Shown here: positions 36,049 to 44,365 of the stretch, piece by piece
How positions within the stretch are numbered: the stretch's first letter is position 1
Layout: every line of letters begins with the position of its first letter
NCBI GenBank assembly: GCA_002298145.1
Contig: DBMP01000007.1
Coordinates: 18,594 to 82,593 of the forward strand
Direction: 5' to 3'
Length of the DNA stretch: 64,000 nucleotides
Origin: Spartobacteria bacterium UBA695
Lineage (GTDB): Bacteria > Verrucomicrobiota > Verrucomicrobiia > Chthoniobacterales > Chthoniobacteraceae
Notes under the pieces: model-generated
Databases searched by the model: none
The model's input: only the letters and a program-made list of their open reading frames with translations
What the model was told of the DNA's origin: nothing
Program-made: the position numbers and the translations under genes

Positions 36049-36856
36049 GGTCTTGGAAAGGGAGTTCGGGCGCCCCGGGGAACTCGGGAAGCACGATGGT
36101 CCGGGGGGCCGCCGAAGGCTCGGGGAGCGTCAAGGGTTCCGGCTTGGGCTCAGGCTCGGGGTCTGGCTCCTTCGCCGGAGCGGCCGGGGTCGGCTCAGCC
36201 GGTTCGGAGGGGGCCTCCGGGGCGGTTTGCGCCGCTTCGGAGCCAGCTCCAGCCGGGAAGAGTTCACCCGTGGCGGGCGGGGTGGCAGTGGGGAGCTTGA
36301 CGCGCCGGAGTTCCTCGACATTCGGCAGTTCGTCGAGCGACTTCAACCCAAAGTGCTGCATGAACACCTGGGTCGTTTCGTAAAGCAGCGGACGGCCCGG
36401 CACCTCGGCCCGACCGGAAATGCGCACCAGGCCGCGATCAAGGAGGCTCTGCATCACGCCGTCGACCGCCACGCCACGCACGGCCTCGATATCCGCCCGG
36501 GTAAGCGGCTGCCGGTAGGCGATGATGGCGAGCGTCTCCAGCGCGGGACCACTCAAGCGCGTCGGCTTGCTCTCGGGGTAAAGCTGGCGAATCCACACCG
36601 CGTACTCCTTGCGCGTTACGAACGTCCAGCCTTCGGACTGCTCCACGAGCTGAAACGAGCGGCCCTGCGCGTCGTAATCCTGCCGCAGCTCCTGGATGAG
36701 CCCCTTCACCTCGCCCGAGCGGAGCTTGGCTGCCTCGCGCACCGGCTCGTCGTCGGCATCCTGGAGCGCGCCGCGCAACGCCGCGAGGATCTCCTTAACG
36801 GTGAGCGGTTTGTTGGAGGCGAAGACCAGAGCTTCGATGATTTCTTTGAGCAGCAT
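36020..36856 (-). CDS. scpB: Segregation and condensation protein B
   Basis: A 278-residue ScpB, the winged-helix kleisin partner of ScpA in the SMC chromosome-condensing complex. Family motifs are IIEALVFASNKPLTVKEI, LETLAIIAYRQPLTRADIE and VRGVAVDGVMQSLLDRGLV. After residue about 195 comes a Pro/Glu-rich tail of about 80 residues (SEPAEPTPAAPAKEPDPEP), longer than in most ScpB and probably disordered. It overlaps pheA. Confidence 0.93.
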   Translation of the reverse strand: MLLKEIIEALVFASNKPLTVKEILAALRGALQDADDEPVREAAKLRSGEVKGLIQELRQDYDAQGRSFQLVEQSEGWTFVTRKEYAVWIRQLYPESKPTRLSGPALETLAIIAYRQPLTRADIEAVRGVAVDGVMQSLLDRGLVRISGRAEVPGRPLLYETTQVFMQHFGLKSLDELPNVEELRRVKLPTATPPATGELFPAGAGSEAAQTAPEAPSEPAEPTPAAPAKEPDPEPEPKPEPLTLPEPSAAPRTIVLPEFPGAPELPFQDHADTDPQEN

Positions 36857-37075
36857 GGAAGGGGTCGGAAATTAGAACACAGAAGGCCGGACTGACACTA
36901 GGGAAATTTCAGAGAAAGCGGCGCTCCTCCCCCCGGACCCGTTGACGCGGCGCGAAATCTCGCGAAGCTGTCTCTGACGGAGGGGCGGCATTTTCGAGAA
37001 AAGCGCGTAGAGTCCTCAAATTTGAGAAAACCGCTTTTCATTCCGCTGTAGAGTACCTTATCTTGTGACCAAAGA
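36857..37075. promoter_or_regulatory. Divergent promoter region between scpB and the NtrC-type regulator
   Basis: About 220 bases with no gene. It holds the perfect 12-bp palindrome CTCAAATTTGAG at 37015-37026, a possible operator. A possible sigma-70 promoter for the regulator is TTTTCA (37035-37040) and TTATCT with a 17-base gap; there is little leader before its ATG. Confidence 0.4.
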
Positions 37076-38437
37076 ATGGCTCGGATCCTGATTATCGACG
37101 ACGAACCGGCAATGGTAGAAGTCATCTCCACCATCTGTCGTGACATGGGGCACCAAGCGTTCCCCTTCAACTCCGCCGCGCGCGCGATCGAGGCGCTCCC
37201 CGGCACGATGCCCCAACTGGTCGTCGCTGACATCAAGATGCAGCACCTCACCGGCTTCGACGTCCTGCGCGCCTGCAACGACCTCTCCCAGCGCCCCGCC
37301 GTCATCATGGTCACCGGCTACGCCTCGGTGGAAACCGCCGTGGAAGCCATGAAGCTCGGCGCGTTCGACTACGTCACCAAGCCCTTCAAAATTGACCAAT
37401 TTCAGCTCACCCTCCAGCGCGCGCTCGACTTCCAATGCGCCGTCCGGGAGAACACGATCCTCAAACGGGAGCTCAAGGACCGCTACAAGTTCGAGAACAT
37501 CGTCGGCACCAGCTCCAAGATGCAGCAGGTCTACAACCTCATCGCCAAGGTCGCCGACACCGACAGCACCATCCTGATCCAGGGCGAGAGCGGCACCGGT
37601 AAAGAGCTTGTCGCCCGGGCGCTCCACTTCAACAGCCGCCGCCAGCACCACCCCTTTGTGGCCATCAACTGCTCCGCCCTGCCCGAGAACCTGCTCGAAA
37701 GCGAGCTCTTCGGGCACAAAAAAGGAGCCTTCACCGGAGCCGTGCAGGACAAAATGGGCCTCTTCGAGGAAGCCCACCACGGGACGATCTTCCTGGACGA
37801 GATCAACTCCATGGCGCAGACCCTCCAGACCAAGCTTCTGCGCGTTTTGCAGGAACGGACCATCCGCCGCGTGGGCGATACCAAGAACATCCCCATCAGC
37901 GTCCGCGTACTGGCCGCCTCCAACGAATCGCTGCACGAGAAAATCCTCACCGGCGGCTTCCGCGAGGACCTCTACTACCGCCTGGCGGTCATCCCCATCG
38001 ACCTCCCGCCGCTGCGCGACCGCCCAGAGGACATCCCGCTCCTGGCCCAGCACTTCATGCAAAAAGTGGCCGCGCAGAACCAGACGCCGGTGCCCAAGAT
38101 CGAGGCCGACGCCATGGAGGCGCTGACCAAGTACGCCTGGCCCGGCAACGTCCGCGAACTGGAGAACGCCATCGAACGCGCCTGCGCGCTCTGCGACGAC
38201 TCCCGCATCACCCTGACCGACCTGCCCGCGCAAGTCGCCCAACGCAGCGCGGCCCATGGCGGCGAACCCCCCGAACCGGGCAAGCTCCCGGTGGGCGAGC
38301 CGCTGGACGCCTACGTGAAAAACCTGGAACGGCGCTTCATCGAAGAAACCATCCACTTCAACGACGGCTCACGCGACCGCGCCGCCAAGATGCTCGGCAT
38401 CAGCATGGCGACGCTCTATCGCAAACTGGCGAATTAA
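37076..38437 (+). CDS. NtrC-family sigma-54-dependent response regulator
   Basis: A 453-residue activator. Residues 1-120 form a receiver with phosphoacceptor Asp52 (VVADIKM). The AAA+ domain has Walker A GESGTGKE (170-177), the sigma-54 contact loop GAFTGA (217-222) and a Walker B FLDEINSM. The C-terminus is a Fis-type helix-turn-helix (DRAAKMLGISMATLYRKL). It should activate a sigma-54 promoter on phosphorylation. Its kinase is not in the window. Confidence 0.95.
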   Translation: MARILIIDDEPAMVEVISTICRDMGHQAFPFNSAARAIEALPGTMPQLVVADIKMQHLTGFDVLRACNDLSQRPAVIMVTGYASVETAVEAMKLGAFDYVTKPFKIDQFQLTLQRALDFQCAVRENTILKRELKDRYKFENIVGTSSKMQQVYNLIAKVADTDSTILIQGESGTGKELVARALHFNSRRQHHPFVAINCSALPENLLESELFGHKKGAFTGAVQDKMGLFEEAHHGTIFLDEINSMAQTLQTKLLRVLQERTIRRVGDTKNIPISVRVLAASNESLHEKILTGGFREDLYYRLAVIPIDLPPLRDRPEDIPLLAQHFMQKVAAQNQTPVPKIEADAMEALTKYAWPGNVRELENAIERACALCDDSRITLTDLPAQVAQRSAAHGGEPPEPGKLPVGEPLDAYVKNLERRFIEETIHFNDGSRDRAAKMLGISMATLYRKLAN

Positions 38438-38447
38438 TACGCCGTTC

Positions 38448-38562
38448 ATAGTCAAAGGCCCCTCATTGGCCTCTCTATAAAAGATATTTCACGCAAAGAC
38501 GCAAAGAAGGCAGATGTGTATCTTCTTTGCGTGAGACTTAATGCCTTTTTTCTGTGGAAATC
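38448..38562 (+). repeat. MITE-like palindromic repeat, short-arm copy
   Basis: Shares its flanks and arms with the copy at 48160-48304: ATAGTCAAA, GGCCTCTCTATAAAA, TTTCACGCAAAGACGCAAAG, then CTTTGCGTGAGACTT and ATGCCTTTT-TCTG-GGA-ATC. The arms TCACGCAAAG/CTTTGCGTGA (38489-38534) form a hairpin. Here the central part is shorter. It follows the NtrC-type gene by 11 bases and may help terminate it. Confidence 0.75.
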
Positions 38563-38628
38563 ATCAAGTCTGGCCCGATCAAGGCCAGTAGGCGGCCCCA
38601 CTTTCCGCGCGCCCATGCGCACCCCAGG

Positions 38629-39279
38629 CTAGCAATCACCCAGGGCGCGGCGGTATTCCACAAGCTCCTTCACGGAGACCATCGGCATGCCGTGTTGCTG
38701 CGAATAGGCGGCGATCTGCGCCCCCTTGGCCATCGTGCCGTCGGGGTTCATCAGCTCGCAGAGCACGCCGCACGGCTGAAGCCCAGCCAGGCGCATGAGA
38801 TCGACCGTCGCCTCGGTGTGCCCGGGGCGTTCCAGCACCCCGCCGGGGCGGGCGCGCAGCGGAAAGACATGCCCGGGGCGGTTCAAATCAGAAGGCCGGG
38901 CCCCCGGAGCCGAGGCGGCGCGCACCGTTTGCAGGCGGTCGTAGGCCGAGACGCCGGTGGTCACGCCCGTGGCCGCTTCGATGGTGACGGTAAACGCCGT
39001 GCCGTAGTGGCTGGAATTCTTCTCCACCATGGGCGGGAGATCGAGCGAGGCCGCCTTTTCGTCCGTCAGGCACAGGCAGACGATACCGCTGCAATCGCGG
39101 ATAAGGAGCGCCATTTGCGCTTCGGTGAGGTGTTCAGCCGAGTAGATGACGTCGGCCTCGTTTTCCCGGTCCGGATCGTCGGAAACCAAGACGCCCTGGC
39201 CGTTTTGCAGAGCGCGGAACGCGGCGGCCACCCGGGGATACGCCGCCAAGAGATTGGATTGAGTCTGATTCATGGTCAT
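38629..39279 (-). CDS. ribB: 3,4-dihydroxy-2-butanone 4-phosphate synthase
   Basis: A 216-residue enzyme of riboflavin synthesis that converts ribulose 5-phosphate to the four-carbon precursor. Motifs DDPDRENEADVIYSAEHL and RPGHVFPLRARPGGVLERPG are intact. The fused GTP cyclohydrolase II domain of ribBA is absent. ATG 39279 follows a GGAAG site; another ATG is at 39273. The FMN riboswitch upstream should turn it off when FMN is high. Confidence 0.95.
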   Translation of the reverse strand: MTMNQTQSNLLAAYPRVAAAFRALQNGQGVLVSDDPDRENEADVIYSAEHLTEAQMALLIRDCSGIVCLCLTDEKAASLDLPPMVEKNSSHYGTAFTVTIEAATGVTTGVSAYDRLQTVRAASAPGARPSDLNRPGHVFPLRARPGGVLERPGHTEATVDLMRLAGLQPCGVLCELMNPDGTMAKGAQIAAYSQQHGMPMVSVKELVEYRRALGDC

Positions 39280-39326
39280 TTGCAACTTCCCAGAATCAGG
39301 GTGGCGAACTGCGGCCAGCCTCGCCG

Positions 39327-39342
39327 CCGGACGCGCGTCCGG
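39327..39342 (-). promoter_or_regulatory. GC-rich palindrome between riboswitch and ribB start
   Basis: CCGGACGCGCGTCCGG, a perfect palindrome about 20 bases after the FMN riboswitch. It has no U tract, so it is more likely part of the expression platform (anti-RBS structure) than a terminator. Confidence 0.45.
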
Positions 39343-39362
39343 GCAAGCCAAGCCCCGCATGT

Positions 39363-39530
39363 TTCTCTTTTATCCGGACTGTACCGTCGGCTCCGGCATC
39401 GCACCGGATCTGCTGACCCTCCAGCCCCCCTGTTTTTTTTAAGGAGGCCAAAGGCGCTCGTGGGCTCCCCGGAGATCTTAAAAAAACCCCCGGGATACCA
39501 CCGGTGGGGAGTTGCACCCCGCCCTGAGAA
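39363..39530 (-). ncRNA. FMN riboswitch (RFN element)
   Basis: On the minus strand all conserved blocks appear in order: TTCTCAGGGCGGGGTGCAA at the 5' end, CCCCACCGGTGGTA, GCCCACGAGC, GGTCAGCAGATCCGGTGC, GCCGACGGTACAGTCCGGAT and the closing AAAAGAGAA. The variable loop between CGGGGGTT and GGAGGGTC is long. FMN binding would reduce ribB expression. Confidence 0.95.
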
Positions 39531-39614
39531 TGGACCCTTAACTTACGGCCCCCGGGACAACCGTGTCAACCCTCCAGGGTGGCCGGTTGGCGATGCGCGC
39601 GCCGGAAAATGCAC

Positions 39615-39648
39615 AAAGACGCGACCCCTTTTTGAGGTCCGCGTCTTT
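39615..39648 (-). terminator. Hairpin terminator after the PUR-family gene
   Basis: AAAGACGCG/CGCGTCTTT (9 bp) extended by ACC/GGT, downstream of the PUR gene stop (39673). The T-rich part on the minus side is weak (TTTGTGCATTTT). Confidence 0.6.
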
Positions 39649-39672
39649 GAAAATTCCCAGCCTTCTCCGGCC

Positions 39673-39903
39673 TTAGATGCCGGATTCGAGGTCGATCAAG
39701 CGTTGCAGCGCATCCGCGAAATCGTGGAAAGCGGCCGCGGGCAGCATGATCGTGTCCCGGCGTCCCCCGACGTCCTCGGTGATCTTCAAAAAACGGCCCC
39801 GGGCATTCTCTTTGAGATCGAGAAAGAAAATTTTCCGGTCCACGTTAATCTTTTCCGATGCCAGCGGTTCGTTGACCTGGCGTTCTCCTGAATCGTTAAT
39901 CAT
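39673..39903 (-). CDS. PUR-family (DUF3276) nucleic-acid-binding protein
   Basis: A 76-residue protein with one PUR repeat: IFFLDLKENARGRFLKITE and GGRRDTIMLPAAAFHDFADAL. PUR domains bind single-stranded purine-rich DNA or RNA. Family members occur in Bacteroidota, Spirochaetota and Verrucomicrobiota. The start at 39903 follows an AT-rich region; a longer frame to 39942 adds 13 unrelated residues. Confidence 0.88.
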   Translation of the reverse strand: MINDSGERQVNEPLASEKINVDRKIFFLDLKENARGRFLKITEDVGGRRDTIMLPAAAFHDFADALQRLIDLESGI

Positions 39904-40059
39904 AGATTTATTGCCGTCCGCTCGGGTTTGCCTCACCCGCACTCTTGGGCAGTCCCCCTACTCTACGAACCTTGATTGGACACGCAACCAGATTTTATTT
40001 GCAGCCGAGTGACAAAAAGTCAAAAAAGGTACTCTTGGCTTTTTTCAGGAGATCCCCCC

Positions 40060-40842
40060 ATGACGCCCCTTTTTCTCGTCGACGCTTTCACCCAACACCC
40101 CTTTTCGGGCAACCCGGCGGCGGTTTGTGTGCTGCCAACCCCCGGCGACGAGCACTGGATGCGGCTGGTGGCGCGGGAGATGAACCTCTCTGAAACGGCG
40201 TTTCTCCACGGGCAGGGGTCGGAGTGGTCGCTGCGCTGGTTTACCCCGGCGGTGGAGGTGCGCCTCTGCGGCCATGCGACCCTCGCGGCGGCGCATATTC
40301 TCTGGGAACAGGGCCTGGCCAACGAACAGCAGCCCCTGGCCTTTGCCACGCTCAGCGGACGGCTGACGGCGACCCGCGTTGGGAACGCCGTTGAGCTCGA
40401 CTTCCCTGCGACGCCCGCCGAGGCGGTTCCCGAGCCGGAGGGCCTGGCCCGGGCGCTCGGCTGTAAACCGCTCTGGACCGGCCGCAGCAGCCTGGATTAC
40501 CTCGTGGAGGTGGAGGACGAGGCGACGCTGCGCACGCTACACCCCGACCTCGGGGTGCTCGCCAAGCTCCCCGTGCGCGGGGTGATCGTCACCGCCCGGA
40601 GCGATTCGTATGACTTTGTTTGCCGGTTTTTCGCCCCCGCTGCCGGGATCAACGAAGACCCGGTGACGGGCTCGGCCTTCTGCGCGCTAGGCCCCTACTG
40701 GCAGCCAAAGCTCCGCAAGGCCGACCTAAGCGTCTACCAGGGCAGCGAGCGCGGCGGGACGGCGAAGGTCTGCGTGCGCGGCAAGCGCGTGCTCATCGCC
40801 GGGCACGCCGTGACGATGGGCCGCGTGGAACTCAACGAGTAA
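40060..40842 (+). CDS. PhzF-family isomerase
   Basis: A 260-residue PhzF-like protein with the diaminopimelate-epimerase fold. Signatures: FLVDAFTQHPFSGNPAAV, the catalytic Glu in MNLSETAF, LCGHATLAAAH and the late EDPVTGSAFCALG. True PhzF makes phenazines, but most relatives have unknown substrates and no phenazine genes are here. Start 40060 (MTPLFLVDAF). Confidence 0.9.
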   Translation: MTPLFLVDAFTQHPFSGNPAAVCVLPTPGDEHWMRLVAREMNLSETAFLHGQGSEWSLRWFTPAVEVRLCGHATLAAAHILWEQGLANEQQPLAFATLSGRLTATRVGNAVELDFPATPAEAVPEPEGLARALGCKPLWTGRSSLDYLVEVEDEATLRTLHPDLGVLAKLPVRGVIVTARSDSYDFVCRFFAPAAGINEDPVTGSAFCALGPYWQPKLRKADLSVYQGSERGGTAKVCVRGKRVLIAGHAVTMGRVELNE

Positions 40843-40858
40843 AAACCGCGATAGAAAA

Positions 40859-40933
40859 AGCCGCCAAAAAGCGCAAGAGGCGCAAAGGCGGGGCGGCGCT
40901 TTTATTTTGCGCTTTATGCGCCTTTTTGCGGCT
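40859..40933. repeat. Imperfect palindrome between convergent genes (divergent repeat-family member)
   Basis: AGCCGCCAAAAAGCGCAAG-type left arm (from 40859) pairs imperfectly with TTTTGCGCTTTATGCGCCTT and TTTGCGGCT (to 40933). It resembles the CACGCAAAG palindromes in layout. It lies between the convergent phzF-like and trpS genes and could terminate both. Confidence 0.55.
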
Positions 40934-40958
40934 AATCCCAGTCCGGGGTTTAGGATAA

Positions 40959-41924
40959 CTACAGCCCCATGGCCGTGCGCACGCGCTTGAGCGTGACGTT
41001 GGCCAGTTCGTTGGCGCGGGCGGCTCCTTTGCGGAGGACCTCGTCGATGTAGCCGGGATCGCGCTCGATCTCCTCGCGGCGGGCGCGGGCCGGGGCGAAG
41101 TGGTCCCAGATGGCCGCGAAGAGGCGCTTCTTAAAGTCGCCGTAGCCGGTGCCGCCATTGCGGAAGTCGGCTTCCATTTTGGCCACGTCATCCGGACTGG
41201 CAAAGAGTTTGTAGAGCCCGAAGATGGAGGAGGTCTCGGGGTCCTTGGGCGTTTCGACCGGCGTGGAGTCGGTAATGATGCCCATGATCTTCTTTTTGAG
41301 CGCCTTTTCCTCCAGGAACAGCTCGATGGTGTTGTTGTAGCTCTTGCTCATCTTCTGGCCATCGAGGCCGGGGATGGTTGCCAGGTCGGGCAGAATGCTC
41401 GGCTCGGGCAGGCGGAAGAGGTCCTTGCCGAAGGTCTCGTTCATTTTGATGGCGAGATCCCGGGTGACTTCCACGTGCTGCTTCTGGTCCTTGCCGACGG
41501 GGACGATGTCGCTGTCGTAGATGAGGATATCGGCCGCCATGAGCACCGGGTAGGCGAAGAGGCCGTGGTTGGCGGCTTTCCCGTGGGCCAGCGCGTCCTT
41601 GTAGGCATGGCAGCGCTCCAGGAGGCCCATCGGCGTCAGGACGGAGAGCAGCCAGGAGAGTTCGGTGACCTGCGGCACGTCGGATTGCTTAAAGAGAACG
41701 GCCTTGGCCGGATCGAGGCCGCAGGCGAGGAAGTCGAGCGCGGCGCGGCGGGTGGCCTCGCGGAGTTGGGCGGCGTCGTGAACGGTGGTCAGCGCATGGT
41801 AATCGGCCAGGAAATAGAGCGCCTCGCCTTTGTTCTGCCAGTCGATCGCCGGGCGCATCATGCCGAAATAGTTGCCAATGTGAAGCCGACCGGTGGGTTT
41901 GATCCCTGAAAGAATGCGAGGCAT
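40959..41924 (-). CDS. trpS: Tryptophanyl-tRNA synthetase
   Basis: A 321-residue class I synthetase that charges tRNA-Trp. Signatures: SGIKPTGRLHIGNYFG (HIGH motif) at the N-terminus, GKDQKQHVEVTRDLA, and KMSKSYNN. Length is normal. The upstream minus strand has a TTGACA box (41977-41982) and a strong hairpin (41993-42023). Confidence 0.96.
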   Translation of the reverse strand: MPRILSGIKPTGRLHIGNYFGMMRPAIDWQNKGEALYFLADYHALTTVHDAAQLREATRRAALDFLACGLDPAKAVLFKQSDVPQVTELSWLLSVLTPMGLLERCHAYKDALAHGKAANHGLFAYPVLMAADILIYDSDIVPVGKDQKQHVEVTRDLAIKMNETFGKDLFRLPEPSILPDLATIPGLDGQKMSKSYNNTIELFLEEKALKKKIMGIITDSTPVETPKDPETSSIFGLYKLFASPDDVAKMEADFRNGGTGYGDFKKRLFAAIWDHFAPARARREEIERDPGYIDEVLRKGAARANELANVTLKRVRTAMGL

Positions 41925-42155
41925 AAGAAAAAAAGCGTGTTGAAGAAAGGGAGACTTTTCCGATCCGGGTCGGTTTTGTCAAGCATCGCCCAGCGCATCG
42001 GGAGGATGGGACTCCCGATGCGCGGACCGCGTTTTGGCGGCGGGCTTCCCAAGGCGAGAAGCATCATAGAGGAAGAGGCACCGATTTTCGGCCACTTATA
42101 GGTGGCTATCTTTACAAAATCGCAAATTTCTTCCATCAGCATCCCTCTCCCCTCG
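41925..42155 (-). other. trpS upstream region with a 12-bp hairpin
   Basis: No gene. GCGCATCGGGAG/CTCCCGATGCGC (41993-42023, 7-base loop) is a perfect stem. A TTGACA (41977-41982) has no good -10 partner, so the promoter is uncertain. There is no T-box signature. Confidence 0.4.
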
Positions 42156-42397
42156 TTACGAATCTCCAGATTCGTAATGCCCTTGTCTGGGAATCTCTGA
42201 TTCCATAACCGCACGGAACGAATCAGGAGATTCGCAGACAGAAGAGGTTCCCAATCTGGAGATTGGGAACCAGGAGCAGGCGCAGGCGATTGTTCTTCTC
42301 GTGCCGAAACTCTATTTCGGCACCGCTTGGACCCGCAACTCGATTGCGGCAATGGAGTTGCCGGCGCAAGGGCGTTCCCAAATGGAGTTTGGGAACG
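42156..42397. repeat. Array of eight short palindromes with TGGAG-type loops
   Basis: Perfect hairpins follow each other: TTACGAATC stem (42156-42177, loop TCCA); GGAATC (42190-42204, TCT); CGAATC (42219-42234, AGGA); GGTTCCCAATC (42246-42271, TGGA); GTGCCGAAA (42301-42323, CTCTA); CCGCAA (42333-42349, CTCGA); CGGCAA (42347-42363, TGGAG); CGTTCCCAAA (42373-42397, TGGAG). Arms differ from unit to unit yet each is self-complementary. It lies between trpS and the 3' end of the acyltransferase/glycosyltransferase gene. Confidence 0.85.
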
Positions 42398-42415
42398 AGG
42401 AGGCAAGGCGACAGC

Positions 42416-44347
42416 TCAACACCCGATGACTTCCAGCACGGCCTTCGCGGCTTCCTGCGCGGTGACGGCCTCCATGCAGCGGAAGTCGAGCGGGCATTTG
42501 CGCAGGAAGCACGGGCTACACTCCACTTGGTGACGCAACACGCGGTGACCCGGCCCGAGCGGCCCGGTGAGCCGGGGCTCGGTGGAGCCAAAGACGGAGA
42601 CGGTCGGCACGCCCAGCGCGGCGGCGAGGTGCATGGTGCCGGTGTCGTTGGTGAGCAGCGCGGCGCATTCGCCAAGGCGCTCCATCAGCTCGGAAAGGGT
42701 GGTTTTGCCGATCAGGTTGGTGACGCGCCCGGTGAGCTTCGCCACGATCTCGTCGCCAACGGGCGCATCCCCCGCCACGCCAAAGAGCACCCATTCGCAA
42801 TCAACACGCGCCGAGACGGCGTTGGCGGCTTCGGCGAACCGTTCGGGCATCCAGCGTTTGGCCGGGCCGTATTCCGCGCCGGGGCAAAGGCCGATTTTCA
42901 GTGGTCCCTCCGGGCGGGGCTGGGTGGCGAAGCAGGATTCCAGCGGCACCTCGGCGATCTCTCCGCCGATCCACTCGGCGAGCTGGAGGTAGTGATGGAC
43001 CTGGTGCTGCGCAGGCTGGGGCGGGGCGGGCGTTTTGGAGCCCTTGGGCACCTTTGCGGGCTCGGGCGTAAAGGCCGGGGCCAGGAGCGCCTTGCGCCAT
43101 TTGGCCGCGTAGCCCGCCCGGCGCGGAATCCCCGCCAGCCAGGCTTCCAGTGCGGTGCGGATGGAGTTGGGCAGGATGACCGCCGCGTCGAAATACCGCG
43201 CCCGCAGCTTGCGCGCGACGGCAAAGAGCCCCTCGCCCGGTTCGATCGTGAGCACTTCGTCGATCTCCGGGAAGCGCCGCCAGTAATCGGCCAACTTGGC
43301 TTTGACGAGCACGGTCACGCGCACGTCGGGCCGCCCTTTCTTGATCGAGAGGACCGCCGGGGTGGTCATGACGGCGTCGCCCAGCCAGTTGCTGGAGCGC
43401 ACGACAATACGGAAGGGCTTCAAATCAGCCGCAGTCATCCCGACGGGCAGCGCGATGCCGCGCTTGTATTCGGAGAGGAGGAAATTGGGCTGGGGCGTTT
43501 TCCAGCGGTTGTGGACCCAGAACCAGTCGGCGGGCGAGCGGCGGATCTGCTTTTCCAGGGCCTGGTTGAGCTCGGCGGTGAGCTGGGCGACGTTGCGGGT
43601 GGCGCTAAGCTCCGGTTTTTCAATGACCATGCGCCAGTAGCCGGGCTTGTCGGTGAAGACGGCGGCCAGGATGAAGCTCGCCCCGGTGCGCAGGGCCAGC
43701 GTGGCGGCCAGCGGCGAGGTGGAGGCGAGCCGCCCGAAGAAGGGGCACCAGATCCCGCCGTCGCCCGCGTGCTGGTCGATCAAAATGCCAACGAGCCCTC
43801 TTTCCCGCAGCAGCTCGACGGCCCGGTGGAATCCCTTTTTGCGAGCCATGGGCTCCATGCCGAGACGCGAGCGGGAGTCGCGGATGAATTGGTCGATAAA
43901 CGGGTTTTTGAGCGGCTGAAAGACCGTCGAGCTTTTGCCGGGGTAGATGAGCGGAGTGATCTGCCCCAGGGCCTCCCAGTTGCCAAGGTGGCTCAAAATA
44001 CCGACAGCCCCCACGGGGTCGTTGGCGACGGAGCGGATCAGCTCCACGCCTTCCACCTGGACATGCTTGACGACCTCCTCGCGCGACATCGTCGCCATTT
44101 TCACCGAGGAGAGGAGGTTCGCCCCCAGCCGGATGAAATGCTTCCGGGCCAGAGCGCGGATTTCCTTCTCCGTCATCTCCCCCTCGAAGGCGAGCGTGAG
44201 ATTCCGGACGACCAGCCCCCGGTACCCCGGCAGGATGAGATGGGCCGCCCCGCCGAGCGCCGCCCCCAAACGGTAGACGACGCCCATCGGAAGGGCGGAT
44301 AACAGGCGGCAAAAGGCGAGGAAAAGGTAGTAAACGAAGCGGTCCAT
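42416..44347 (-). CDS. Fused lipid A acyltransferase (LpxL-like) and heptosyltransferase (WaaF-like)
   Basis: A 643-residue fusion. Residues about 1-300 are a LpxL/HtrB-type lipid A acyltransferase with its H-x4-E site (SHLGNWE, His120 and Glu125) and an N-terminal membrane helix. From about residue 312 comes a GT9 heptosyltransferase with VRSSNWLGDAVMTTPAV, LCPGAEYGPAKRWMP, LTNDTGTMHLAAALG and the typical ECSPCFLRKCPL. It would join two steps of LPS core and lipid A assembly at the inner membrane face. E. coli encodes these as separate genes. Confidence 0.9.
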   Translation of the reverse strand: MDRFVYYLFLAFCRLLSALPMGVVYRLGAALGGAAHLILPGYRGLVVRNLTLAFEGEMTEKEIRALARKHFIRLGANLLSSVKMATMSREEVVKHVQVEGVELIRSVANDPVGAVGILSHLGNWEALGQITPLIYPGKSSTVFQPLKNPFIDQFIRDSRSRLGMEPMARKKGFHRAVELLRERGLVGILIDQHAGDGGIWCPFFGRLASTSPLAATLALRTGASFILAAVFTDKPGYWRMVIEKPELSATRNVAQLTAELNQALEKQIRRSPADWFWVHNRWKTPQPNFLLSEYKRGIALPVGMTAADLKPFRIVVRSSNWLGDAVMTTPAVLSIKKGRPDVRVTVLVKAKLADYWRRFPEIDEVLTIEPGEGLFAVARKLRARYFDAAVILPNSIRTALEAWLAGIPRRAGYAAKWRKALLAPAFTPEPAKVPKGSKTPAPPQPAQHQVHHYLQLAEWIGGEIAEVPLESCFATQPRPEGPLKIGLCPGAEYGPAKRWMPERFAEAANAVSARVDCEWVLFGVAGDAPVGDEIVAKLTGRVTNLIGKTTLSELMERLGECAALLTNDTGTMHLAAALGVPTVSVFGSTEPRLTGPLGPGHRVLRHQVECSPCFLRKCPLDFRCMEAVTAQEAAKAVLEVIGC

Positions 44348-44365
44348 TGGAATGGGCCGCCGATA

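Noticed and set aside
41977..41982. trpS promoter TTGACA
   Set aside because: No -10 box at 16-18 bases (AAAAGT only); kept out of the feature list as a promoter.
42156..42397. CRISPR array
   Set aside because: Units are self-complementary with differing arms and no constant repeat/spacer alternation; no cas genes in the window.
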